Shown in pieces: positions 49,531-58,846 of a DNA stretch of 64,000 bases (its first letter is position 1; each line of letters starts with the position of its first letter). The position numbers and the translations under genes are program-made. The notes beneath the pieces were generated by a model. The model worked only from the letters and a program-made list of their open reading frames with translations. It searched no databases and was not told the DNA's origin. The stretch comes from Cyanobacteria bacterium SIG27 (lineage in GTDB: Bacteria; Cyanobacteriota; Vampirovibrionia; Gastranaerophilales; Gastranaerophilaceae): NCBI GenBank assembly GCA_015152565.1, contig SUTT01000004.1, positions 1-64,000 on the forward strand, written 5' to 3'.

Positions 49531-50139
49531 TTATTCTTTAGTAATAATTTTATCAATTAAACCATATTCAAGTGCTTCTTGAGCTGTCATAAAATTATCA
49601 CGCTCTGTATCTTTTGCAATTTTTTCAATTTTTTGACCAGTGTGCTCAGCTAAAAGACCATTTAGCATAGCTTTCATTCTTAAAATTTCTTTAGCTTCAA
49701 TTTCAATATCAGTAGCCTGACCTTTAGCTCCACCTAGAGGTTGGTGAATCATAATTCTAGCGTTAGGTAGTGCTAAGCGTTTACCTTTTGTTCCGCCTGA
49801 AAGTAAAAATGCACCCATAGAAGCAGCGTCACCAAGACAAATTGTTGAAACTGGAGCTTTGATTAATTTCATTGTGTCATAAATTGCCATACCAGCAGTG
49901 ATTACACCACCAGGAGAGTTGATATATAGCATAATATCTTTTTCTGAATTTTCGCTATCTAAAAGCAAAAGTTGTGCTACAACAGAATTTGCAACGTCAT
50001 CATCAATTTCAGAACCTAAGAAAATAATTCTTTCTCTTAATAATCTTGAAAAAATATCAAAACTGCGTTCACCTCTGCTTGAATTTTCAACAACGGTTGG
50101 CACATAATCAACAATTTTAAATTCGTTTAATCCGTACAT
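49531..50139 (-). CDS. clpP: ATP-dependent Clp protease proteolytic subunit
   Basis: [51 protein letters not shown]. Confidence 0.96.
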   Translation of the reverse strand: MYGLNEFKIVDYVPTVVENSSRGERSFDIFSRLLRERIIFLGSEIDDDVANSVVAQLLLLDSENSEKDIMLYINSPGGVITAGMAIYDTMKLIKAPVSTICLGDAASMGAFLLSGGTKGKRLALPNARIMIHQPLGGAKGQATDIEIEAKEILRMKAMLNGLLAEHTGQKIEKIAKDTERDNFMTAQEALEYGLIDKIITKE

Positions 50140-50154
50140 TTTATTCTCCTATGT

Positions 50155-50222
50155 GTCATTCTGAGTGCGGAGCACGAAGAACTTTTTCGTGCCTGAGATT
50201 CTTCGCTTTCGCTCAGAATGAC
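50155..50222. repeat. GTCATTCTGAG palindromic repeat
   Basis: gtcattctgag...gattcttcgctttcgctcagaatgac. Confidence 0.8.
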
Positions 50223-50371
50223 CATAACTTAGCCATACAAAGAACCCTATTTATACTATATTAAAGGAATGTTAAAAATTCAAGGCTAAAATTAATTAAT
50301 TAGTTTTTTTGTAGTAAAATGAGATAGGAATTATTCCCCACTAGATTTTATTATTAATAAGGAAGATAAGA

Positions 50372-51745
50372 ATGTACAACGTTGCAATTGTTGGTGGCGG
50401 TCCTGCTGGTATTTTTACTGCTTTAGAGTTAGCGAAATTAAAACCTGAATGGAAAATTTTATTAATCGAAAAAGGCAGAAAAATTGAAAAAAGAATTTGC
50501 CCAATCAGAGAAGGTCAAAAGAAATGTTTAAGCTGCAAAACTTGCGGACTTCTTTGCGGATGGGGTGGAGCAGGTGCATTTTCAGATGGTAAATTGACTT
50601 TAACTCCTGAAGTTGGTGGACACTTAGTTGATTATATGCCATATTCAGACGTTGAAAACTTAATCGAATATTGCGACAATATCTATCTTGACCATGGCGC
50701 TACTCAAACCGTTTTTGGAAGAAATAGAGCTGAATTTGCAGACATTGAGCACGCTGCAACGTTAGCTGAATTAAAACTTGTTCATTCTCCTGTTCGTCAC
50801 TTAGGAACAGAAAAATCTTTATCTGTTTTAAAATCTATGCAAGATTATTTAATGGATAGAATTGATATTATTAACAACGAAAATGTTGATGAATTAATCA
50901 TTAAAGATTCAGTTATCAAAGGTTTTACAACCAAAGAAGGTAAAGAATATTTAGCAGATTACGTTGTTGTAGCTCCAGGAAGAGAAGGGGCTGATTGGTT
51001 ATCTAATCAATTTATTAAAAATAAAATTGAAATGGTAAATAACGCTGTTGACGTTGGTGTTCGTGTTGAACTTCCTGCACCTGTTATGGAGCCAATCACA
51101 TCAAGACTTTATGAATCAAAATTAATTTATCATACTCCAACATTTGGTGATGAAGTTAGAACATTCTGTATGAATCCAAATGGCGAAGTAGTAAATGAAA
51201 ACTATAACGGCATTTCAACAGTTAATGGACACTCTTATGCAGATAAGAAAACTCCAAACACAAACTTTGCTCTTTTGGTTTCCAAAAAATTCACAGAACC
51301 ATTCCATGAACCAATTAAATATGGTCAGCATATCGCTTCATTAGCTAATATGCTTTCAGGTGGCATTTTAGTTCAAAGATTTGGTGATTTAATTGATGGA
51401 CGTCGTTCAACTCCTCAAAGAATTAAAGAATCAATCATTCAACCAACCCTAGAATGCGCAACCCCAGGCGACCTTAGCTTAGTTTTACCATATCGTCAAC
51501 TATTAAGCATTATTGAAATGCTTTATGCTCTTGATAAAATTGCACCTGGCGTTGCTTCAAGATATACATTATTATATGGCGTTGAAGTTAAATTCTATTC
51601 AGCAAGGGTATTAATCTCTAATGAATTAGAAACACTTGGCGTTAAAAACTTGTTTGCAATTGGTGATGGCGCTGGCGTAACTCGTGGCTTAATGCAAGCA
51701 AGTGCTTCAGGGGTTCACGTTGCAAGAGTAATTGCTTCAAGATAA
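50372..51745 (+). CDS. FAD-dependent oxidoreductase
   Basis: VAIVGGGPAGIFTALELAKL; SCKTCGLLCGWGGAGAFSDGKLTLTPEVGG; GDGAGVTRGLMQASASG. Confidence 0.9.
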   Translation: MYNVAIVGGGPAGIFTALELAKLKPEWKILLIEKGRKIEKRICPIREGQKKCLSCKTCGLLCGWGGAGAFSDGKLTLTPEVGGHLVDYMPYSDVENLIEYCDNIYLDHGATQTVFGRNRAEFADIEHAATLAELKLVHSPVRHLGTEKSLSVLKSMQDYLMDRIDIINNENVDELIIKDSVIKGFTTKEGKEYLADYVVVAPGREGADWLSNQFIKNKIEMVNNAVDVGVRVELPAPVMEPITSRLYESKLIYHTPTFGDEVRTFCMNPNGEVVNENYNGISTVNGHSYADKKTPNTNFALLVSKKFTEPFHEPIKYGQHIASLANMLSGGILVQRFGDLIDGRRSTPQRIKESIIQPTLECATPGDLSLVLPYRQLLSIIEMLYALDKIAPGVASRYTLLYGVEVKFYSARVLISNELETLGVKNLFAIGDGAGVTRGLMQASASGVHVARVIASR

Positions 51746-51761
51746 AATATTTAACTATATT

Positions 51762-51792
51762 ATTAAAGCCTCTGAAATTCAGAGGCTTTAAT
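51762..51792. terminator. Bidirectional terminator
   Basis: attaaagcctctg-aaatt-cagaggctttaat. Confidence 0.8.
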
Positions 51793-51994
51793 TTTCAAAA
51801 GGATTAATTTCGCCATCTTTGAGCTTATAAAGCTCTCCACATTTTGAGCAAGCAAGAATTTTTCCTGTTGAATCAATTGGCACAAAAAGATGTGAGCAAG
51901 TTTCAATTTCATTTATTGGTTGTTGAATTTTCTTTTTAAACTTGCCGTTTTTAAAATCTTCTTTTAGTTTTAAAAATAGTTCAATAATATACAT
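51788..51994 (-). CDS. Small zinc-finger-like hypothetical protein
   Basis: CSHLF..ILACSKCGELYKL. Confidence 0.6.
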   Translation of the reverse strand: MYIIELFLKLKEDFKNGKFKKKIQQPINEIETCSHLFVPIDSTGKILACSKCGELYKLKDGEINPFEN

Positions 51995-52014
51995 TTTTAA
52001 TTTATAATTAGATT

Positions 52015-52827
52015 ATGGACAAAAAATTGCACAAATTCATATCCTCAACTGTATCATACCATGATTTTAGGGAAGCTGTTGAAATTGCTTCAAATTTAAA
52101 TTGCGGAATTGAGATTTCTCGTTTTGGAAGATTGGCAGATATTGAGGATAATTTTGAAAAAAACAAAAAAGAATATAAAGCAATTTTGGCTGATTTCGAT
52201 AATGAAGTAACACTTCATGGGTTCTTTTCAAATTTAAATATTGCAGCAAAAGACCCTTTAATATCTGATATTTCTAAAAAAAGATATTATCAAAGTCTAG
52301 AATTAGCAGCAGAATTTGACGTTACAACGGTAGTTTTTCATACATGTTATAACAATCTTTTAAAGCATAAAGAATATCAACAAATGTTCTTTTTAAAAAA
52401 TATCGAATTTTATAATGAATTTATCAAAAATTTTGAAGATTTAGGAATTATGGCAACCATTGAAAATGTTCATGAGCCCAATTCGGAATTCATTAGAAAT
52501 CTTGTTGCGGCGATTAATTCTCCAAATCTTGGGGTTACTGTTGATATTGGGCATTGTAACTTGCATTCTGATATTAAACCATCAGATTGGATAAAAGATT
52601 ATGGAATAATGCTAAAACATATGCACTTTCATAATAACTTTAAAGATGAAGACTCTCATTCAAGCCTTTTGAGGGGTAATTTAAATATTGAAGAAATTCT
52701 TTTAACATTGAAAGAAATGCAACTTTACCCACAAATTACTTTTGAAATCTTTGAAAAAGAAGATTTATTGGAATCTGTGGAATATTTTAATAATTTATGC
52801 TCTAAACTTGAAATTAAAACAAACTAG
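52015..52827 (+). CDS. Sugar phosphate isomerase/epimerase-like TIM barrel
   Basis: TVVFHTCY, MATIENVHEP, LGVTVDIGHCNLHSD, HMHFHNN, ITFEIF. Confidence 0.8.
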   Translation: MDKKLHKFISSTVSYHDFREAVEIASNLNCGIEISRFGRLADIEDNFEKNKKEYKAILADFDNEVTLHGFFSNLNIAAKDPLISDISKKRYYQSLELAAEFDVTTVVFHTCYNNLLKHKEYQQMFFLKNIEFYNEFIKNFEDLGIMATIENVHEPNSEFIRNLVAAINSPNLGVTVDIGHCNLHSDIKPSDWIKDYGIMLKHMHFHNNFKDEDSHSSLLRGNLNIEEILLTLKEMQLYPQITFEIFEKEDLLESVEYFNNLCSKLEIKTN

Positions 52828-53654
52828 CCCGGGGTAGACATTTCTTTTAAGAAGATTGTAGCTTTAGCTAGGATTGTTTCTCTCATTGCTACAGGGTCTG
52901 AAATAGTGAAATCCATTTTGTTCATAACTCTTGGTTCTAATAATGGATTTGGCATATTTGTTTGAACCATTCTATCTGCGCAATATACAATACCGCACAC
53001 TGCTGGCAATGAACTTTGAGCAGGGTCATGGTGATATCTAATACAATTTGTTAAAATTACAGGTAATTGCCATTTTTTAGATACTAATGCACCTAAGACA
53101 CAGTGGTTTGTGCCAAATTGAGCATCTTCAATGTCAACTAGATTTACGTTATCTTGTGCAGCTAAATAACGCACTTTTGAATATTTTAAAGGATTTTTAG
53201 AATTTAAAAGAATTTTTCCTATATCATGCAAAAAACCAATAACAAAAGCGTCGTCAGGATTAATTACCTTAAATTCTTTAGCTAAAATTTCAGCTGCAAC
53301 TGCACATTTAATGGAATGTTCCCATAATTCACGGCTACCTTGCGCTGTCATCATTTGTTTTAGAGCTAAGCTCATGATGATATTTTTTGCTTTCATCATA
53401 CCCAAAACAACAAGCGCTTTTTGAATAGATGTAATTTGTTGTCTAAATCCATAAAATGCAGAGTTAACAAGGCTTAAAGTTTTTGTTGAAATTGCTTGGT
53501 CCACTTGCATAATTTTTGCAAGCTCCGCTATACCTGTTGCAGGGTTTTTAATAACACTCAATGCTTTTACCATAACATTTGGCATTGGTGGAATATCTTT
53601 AAATTCTGCTACGACTTGCTGCGGATCTAATCTATTTGGATTGTTATTCATCAT
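52824..53654 (-). CDS. HDOD domain protein
   Basis: IPPMPNVMVKALSVIKNPATGIAELAKIMQVDQAISTKTLSLVNSAFYGF; FVIGFLHDIGKILL. Confidence 0.9.
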   Translation of the reverse strand: MMNNNPNRLDPQQVVAEFKDIPPMPNVMVKALSVIKNPATGIAELAKIMQVDQAISTKTLSLVNSAFYGFRQQITSIQKALVVLGMMKAKNIIMSLALKQMMTAQGSRELWEHSIKCAVAAEILAKEFKVINPDDAFVIGFLHDIGKILLNSKNPLKYSKVRYLAAQDNVNLVDIEDAQFGTNHCVLGALVSKKWQLPVILTNCIRYHHDPAQSSLPAVCGIVYCADRMVQTNMPNPLLEPRVMNKMDFTISDPVAMRETILAKATIFLKEMSTPG

Positions 53655-53660
53655 AATATT

Positions 53661-54593
53661 CTATACCTGTAAATGTTTTTTGATACTTAGGAAGCTACCG
53701 ATTGAGCTAAATGCTACTCCGAGTACCAATACACTAAATAGTACGGCAAATTGTGCCATTGGGTCAATTGATATCATGAAAAATTCGTGCATTTTTATGA
53801 TATAGTTTTGAACTACATCAATCGGAATAATGGCAACTAGTGCCCCTAAAAAGCCGTATACTGCGCCTTGTAGTATTAAAGGAGTTTTAATATACCAATT
53901 TGAAACACCCATTAATCGCATAATTTCTATTTCTTCTTTTCTTGATTGAATTACAAGCTCAATCGTGTTGTTAATAATTGCAATTGTAAGCATACAAACT
54001 ATCACAACAAAAACCAATGTTGCAGTATTGATGATTTTATTAATCATTTCAAACTTTTGAACCAAGTCTTTAGCGTAACTTGTATCATTAATGCCATCAA
54101 TATTTTTTAAATTGTTCATAACCACTGTTATATTTTTGGTATCGTCCAATTTAACATGCAAAGTATCAGGCAGTGGGTTTGTAATATCAGGAACATCAAT
54201 TTCTTTTTTTAATTGTGCCCAAGAAGTATCTTTTGAAATATATGTTACTTTTTCAACATGTTCTAATTCTCGAACTTTTGTTATTGTTGAATTGATATCT
54301 GCCTCAGGAGATAAATAAGCGCTAACTTCCAAAGCTGAACCCATAGAAGTTACAAAAGAATTAACCGCTAAAGTTACTCTAAAAATTGAACCAAAAATTG
54401 TTAAAATTGCAGCAATTGTTGTGATAATTGCAAGATTAACAAGTCCTGTTTGCGCAATGCCTTTTGCTGTTTCAATTACAATTCGATATGCAATTCTAAT
54501 CTCAGACATCCAATCTTTTGGAATGCGAGATTTTACTTTTTGTTTTAAATTTTGATTTTTAGGTCTTCTAGTCATATGTTCCTGCTTGTACAT
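53661..54593 (-). CDS. ftsX: Cell division protein FtsX
   Basis: LEVSAYLSPEAD..VRELEHVEKVTYISKDTSW; EIEIMRLMGVSNWYIKTPLILQGAVYG. Confidence 0.92.
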   Translation of the reverse strand: MYKQEHMTRRPKNQNLKQKVKSRIPKDWMSEIRIAYRIVIETAKGIAQTGLVNLAIITTIAAILTIFGSIFRVTLAVNSFVTSMGSALEVSAYLSPEADINSTITKVRELEHVEKVTYISKDTSWAQLKKEIDVPDITNPLPDTLHVKLDDTKNITVVMNNLKNIDGINDTSYAKDLVQKFEMINKIINTATLVFVVIVCMLTIAIINNTIELVIQSRKEEIEIMRLMGVSNWYIKTPLILQGAVYGFLGALVAIIPIDVVQNYIIKMHEFFMISIDPMAQFAVLFSVLVLGVAFSSIGSFLSIKKHLQV

Positions 54594-55242
54594 CGTTTAA
54601 TACTTGACCATGGTCAAGGGTTATTACTCTTTTTCTGAAATAATTTACCATTGCATGATCATGAGTTGATACTAAAATGGTAATTCCTCTTTGATTAACT
54701 TGTTCTAGAATTTGCATAACTTCTAGAGAGTTTTTAGGGTCCAAGTTTCCTGTTGGCTCGTCTGCAATTAATAATGGTGGGCCATTAACAATGGCGCGAG
54801 CAATTGCAACCCTTTGTTGTTCACCACCTGATAGCTCGCATGGTTTTGAGCGATATTTATCTTCTAAACCAACAACTTTTAGCGCTCCCATTACACGAGA
54901 TTCAATTTCACGAGATGAAATACCCATTGTGCGAATAACATAAGCAATATTATCATACACAGTGTGATTTTGAAGAAGTTTATAATCCTGGAAAACTATT
55001 CCCATACATCTTCTTAATGATGGAATTTTGTTGGCAGACAAATTTCCAATATTAATTCCTGCAACAAAAACATCTCCTCTTGTAGGTTTTTCTTCAAGAT
55101 ATAACATCTTCATTAATGTTGATTTACCAGCTCCAGAAGAACCTACCAAAAATACAAATTCACCTGGGCGAATATGAAGATTGATACCTCTTAGGGCGTA
55201 TTTATTTTTATATTGTTTTACTACGTCACTTAATATTATCAT
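54568..55242 (-). CDS. ftsE: Cell division ATP-binding protein FtsE
   Basis: VFLVGSSGAGKSTLMKMLYLEEKPTRG, ELSGGEQQRVAIARAIVNGPPLLIADEPTGNLDP. Confidence 0.95.
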   Translation of the reverse strand: MIILSDVVKQYKNKYALRGINLHIRPGEFVFLVGSSGAGKSTLMKMLYLEEKPTRGDVFVAGINIGNLSANKIPSLRRCMGIVFQDYKLLQNHTVYDNIAYVIRTMGISSREIESRVMGALKVVGLEDKYRSKPCELSGGEQQRVAIARAIVNGPPLLIADEPTGNLDPKNSLEVMQILEQVNQRGITILVSTHDHAMVNYFRKRVITLDHGQVLNDVQAGTYD

Positions 55243-56192
55243 TTTACATCCATAAATTCGATTATTTTTTCATAAATTTTCTTATCTGTAAGACCGTAAA
55301 ATTCCATTAACTGTCTTTGTTCGCCAGATTGTCCAAAAGTGTCTTTTGTTCCAATTCTATAAACTTTTGTTGGGTAATATTGGCAAAGTGCTTCACAAAC
55401 TGCACTTCCTAAGCCGCCAATAATGCTATGATTTTCAACAACTACAACTTTTCCGGTTTTCTTTGCGCTTTGCTTTAGCGCAATATGGCGGAAAGGTTTA
55501 ACAACAGGATAGTGAAGAATTTCAGCTTCAATACCAACTTCTGATAATTTTTTAGCAGCTTCAACAACTTCGTATAAAGTTTCACCGTTAGTAACTATGG
55601 TAATATCGTCACCATCTTTAACTTTAACACCTGCTGTTTGGTTGAATTTATATGTTTCAGGGTTGAAAACTGATTTTAAATTTGTCCTTGGAATTCTAAT
55701 ATACATAGGTCCAGGGGTATTTGCCGCATATTCAATAACTTGTTTAACTTCTTCGCAATCTCCAGGGACTAAAACTCTCATATCTGGAATTGAGCGCATA
55801 TAAGAAATATCTTCTAATGCTTGATGAGATGCTCCGTCTTCGCCTACTGTAATACCGCCATGGGTAGCTACAATTTTAACGTTTAATTTTGAATAGCAAA
55901 TCGTGTTTCTAATTTGATCTAAACATCTTGCAGTTGCAAACATTGCAAAAGTAGAAGCAAAAACAGTTTTACCCCCATAAGCAAGACCAGCTGCTGTTGT
56001 CATCATGTCTTGTTCTGCTATACCGCAATTAAAAAATCTTTCAGGAAATTGTTTTGCAAATTTGCAAGTTTGAGTAGAGCATGATAAATCAGCATCTAAA
56101 ACCACTATATTAGGGTTTTTTGCCCCTAATTCACATAATGTTTCACCGTATACATTTCTTGGCGATTTAACTTCGATATTCTTTGCTAACAT
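55239..56192 (-). CDS. Transketolase, C-terminal subunit
   Basis: VVLDADLSCSTQTCKFAKQFPERFFNCGIAEQDMMTTAAGLA; GEDGASHQALEDISYMRSIP. Confidence 0.93.
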   Translation of the reverse strand: MLAKNIEVKSPRNVYGETLCELGAKNPNIVVLDADLSCSTQTCKFAKQFPERFFNCGIAEQDMMTTAAGLAYGGKTVFASTFAMFATARCLDQIRNTICYSKLNVKIVATHGGITVGEDGASHQALEDISYMRSIPDMRVLVPGDCEEVKQVIEYAANTPGPMYIRIPRTNLKSVFNPETYKFNQTAGVKVKDGDDITIVTNGETLYEVVEAAKKLSEVGIEAEILHYPVVKPFRHIALKQSAKKTGKVVVVENHSIIGGLGSAVCEALCQYYPTKVYRIGTKDTFGQSGEQRQLMEFYGLTDKKIYEKIIEFMDVK

Positions 56193-56992
56193 AATTCCTC
56201 CAAAGCTTTAGCTAATTGTTCATCATTTGGAGCTTTGCCATGCCAGCCTGCGGCATTTTCCATGAATGAAACACCTTTACCTTTTATAGTATTTGCAATA
56301 ATTGCACAAAGTTTATTTGAAGCTTTTGCTTCTTTTAAAGTAGCTTCAATTTCATCGTAGTTGTGTCCGTCGATTGAATAAACTTCAAAACCGAAAGCTT
56401 TTAATTTTTCATCAAGAGGTTCTAAAGATTTAACTTCACAAGTTGCACCGTCAATTTGAAGATTGTTTTTATCAACAATTACAATTAAATTATCAAGATT
56501 TTGATTTTTAGCATTCATTAATGCTTCCCAAACGCTACCTTCTTGCATTTCGCCATCACCCATTAAAACAAAAACTTTTGAATCTTTGTTTTTATCAAGT
56601 CTTAGCGCTAGCGCCATTCCAATACCGATTGAAAGACCTTGTCCTAGCGAACCTGTTGATACTTCAATGCCGGCTAAACCAGCTCTCGAACTTGGGTGTC
56701 CTTGAAGTTTAGAACCTAGCATTCTAAAACTCATTAACATGTTGGTTGGGAAAAATCCTAAATGAGCCAAAACTGTATATAAAGCGGTTGAGGCATGACC
56801 TTTTGATAAGATAAATCTATCCCTTTTATCAAAATTAATATCTTTATCCCATTCAACTGGAACATTTAAGATTTTTTTGTATAAAACAGCTAAAATATCA
56901 ACACAAGATAATGCTCCACCGGGGTGACCAGATTTTGCATTGTGTATCATTTTTAAAATGTCGCATCGAAGTGCATTTGTAAACGTTTTCAA
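56186..56992 (-). CDS. Transketolase, N-terminal (TPP-binding) subunit
   Basis: AKSGHPGGALSCVDILAVLY, RFILSKGHASTALY, GDGEMQEGSVWEA. Confidence 0.94.
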   Translation of the reverse strand: MKTFTNALRCDILKMIHNAKSGHPGGALSCVDILAVLYKKILNVPVEWDKDINFDKRDRFILSKGHASTALYTVLAHLGFFPTNMLMSFRMLGSKLQGHPSSRAGLAGIEVSTGSLGQGLSIGIGMALALRLDKNKDSKVFVLMGDGEMQEGSVWEALMNAKNQNLDNLIVIVDKNNLQIDGATCEVKSLEPLDEKLKAFGFEVYSIDGHNYDEIEATLKEAKASNKLCAIIANTIKGKGVSFMENAAGWHGKAPNDEQLAKALEELC

Positions 56993-56996
56993 AATA

Positions 56997-57728
56997 TCAA
57001 CCCTTCTTATTTATACTAGCAATTATACACTTTATTAAAAATATTGGCAAAACAGGAAATATGCGCTTTATGCGCTCCGGTTGCAATATTGTACGGTATA
57101 ACCATTCAAGCCCAAGCTTTTGAAAGATTTTCGGTGACTCTTTTACAATTCCCGAAAAAACATCAAAACTACCACCAACCCCAACCATAACACAACCAAG
57201 CAACTCGTTTTTTAGTTTTGCAATAAGTTCTTCTTGTTTTGGTGAGCCTAAACCAACAAGCAGAATTTGAGGATTGACCTGTTTTAGCTCATTTATTATT
57301 TCATCGTCATTTGAAAAATATCCATTTCTGACATAAACAAAATTTAAATTTGGATATTGATTTAAAAAGTTTTCTTTTGCTTTTTGGATGATTTCTTCTT
57401 TTGCTCCCAAGAAAGCAATGCGATAGTTATTTTCACTTGCCAATTTAACAAGCTCACGAGAAAAATCAACTCCTCGAATTTGAGCTTTGTTAATTCCTTG
57501 AAGCTTAAGAGCAATCTTAACACCAACACCATCCATAATGTTTAAATTTGAATTTTTAATAATTTTAAAAAATTGCTCATTTTTTTGAGCATTCATAATC
57601 ATTTCAGGATTAATTGTAATAATTTGAAAATTGGTTTTATCTTCAATTGCTTTTTTAGCAATACAAAGTGCATCATTAATATCTAATAAATCAACCGGAC
57701 AATTTAATACAGATGCTCTCATACTCAT
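56997..57728 (-). CDS. WecG/TagA/CpsF family glycosyltransferase
   Basis: TINPEMIMNAQKNEQFFKIIKNSNLNIMDGVGV; LLVGLGSPKQEELI; GVGGSFDVFSG. Confidence 0.93.
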   Translation of the reverse strand: MSMRASVLNCPVDLLDINDALCIAKKAIEDKTNFQIITINPEMIMNAQKNEQFFKIIKNSNLNIMDGVGVKIALKLQGINKAQIRGVDFSRELVKLASENNYRIAFLGAKEEIIQKAKENFLNQYPNLNFVYVRNGYFSNDDEIINELKQVNPQILLVGLGSPKQEELIAKLKNELLGCVMVGVGGSFDVFSGIVKESPKIFQKLGLEWLYRTILQPERIKRIFPVLPIFLIKCIIASINKKG

Positions 57729-57853
57729 AAAACTATACTATCATAAACATTTATTTTTGGGAAATTTATCTTTATAAAATCTTTGTTTGACTATGAAATA
57801 TTAGCTTATTAAAATAGAATATACGAAAAACTGTTAATTTAAGGAAAAAATAA

Positions 57854-58846
57854 ATGAAAAAGTGTACGGCAGTAGTTGGTTGCGGTCTTTGGGGAAGAAA
57901 TATCGTTAGAAATTTCTACAATCTTGGAGCACTTCACAGCGTTTGCGATTTAGACAAAGAAAACCTAAAAATGATTCAAGAGTTATATCCAGATGTTGAA
58001 ACAACAAGTGATTTCAATGGATTGTTATCAAACCCAGATATTAAAGCTCTTTGCATTGTAACTCCTAGCCATACTCACTTTAATCTTGTTAAAAAAGCGA
58101 TTTTAGCAGGTAAACATGTTTACGTTGAAAAACCAATTTCGACATCAGCCAAAGAAGCACTTGAACTTAAAGATTTAGCTGAAGAAATGAATGTTAAACT
58201 TTTAGTTGGACATTTATTACTTTATCATCCAGCGGTTAACAGGCTTAAAATGCTTATTGCACAAGGGGTTTTAGGCGAAATTAAATACGTACAATCTGAT
58301 AGATTGAATATTAACTATTTTAAAAACGATAGAAGTGTTATGTGGGATTTAGCTCCGCATGATGTTTCAATGATAGCTCACGTTACAGGAAAAGCGCCAC
58401 TAAGAGTATTAAATGCGGTTGGTGCTGATACTGAGTTTGAAAACATTTGTGATATTACTCATCTAACAATCGAATTTGAAGATGGAGTTATTGGACAAGT
58501 TTCAGATTCTTGGATTCATCCTCAAAAAAGAGTTAGCTTGCTTGTTCGAGGCACAAAAGCAACTGCAATTTTAGATGATACCATCCAAGAAGGCAAATTA
58601 AAAGTTTACGATAATAAAAAAGGTTCTCAAAACGAAATTGAAGTTTTTGATTATCTTGAAATTGAACCATTAAAACTTGAGTGCCAACATTTTCTAAGCT
58701 GCATAGAAAACGATAAAACACCTCGTTCTGATGGTGAAAATGGATATATGATTGTTAAAATTTTAGAACAAGCAGAGGCTATGATGCTTGGAGCAGATAA
58801 AGCCATACTTGATAATCACGAATTTAAATTATCTCGTTCTAAATAA
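57854..58846 (+). CDS. Gfo/Idh/MocA family oxidoreductase
   Basis: CTAVVGCGLWGRNIVRNF; CIVTPSHTHFNLVKKAILAGKHVYVEKPIS. Confidence 0.92.
   Translation: MKKCTAVVGCGLWGRNIVRNFYNLGALHSVCDLDKENLKMIQELYPDVETTSDFNGLLSNPDIKALCIVTPSHTHFNLVKKAILAGKHVYVEKPISTSAKEALELKDLAEEMNVKLLVGHLLLYHPAVNRLKMLIAQGVLGEIKYVQSDRLNINYFKNDRSVMWDLAPHDVSMIAHVTGKAPLRVLNAVGADTEFENICDITHLTIEFEDGVIGQVSDSWIHPQKRVSLLVRGTKATAILDDTIQEGKLKVYDNKKGSQNEIEVFDYLEIEPLKLECQHFLSCIENDKTPRSDGENGYMIVKILEQAEAMMLGADKAILDNHEFKLSRSK

Noticed and set aside
55239-56992. Transketolase broken into two genes as a possible frameshift
   Set aside because: Split N- and C-subunit transketolases are common in bacteria; the genes overlap by 7 nt with proper starts
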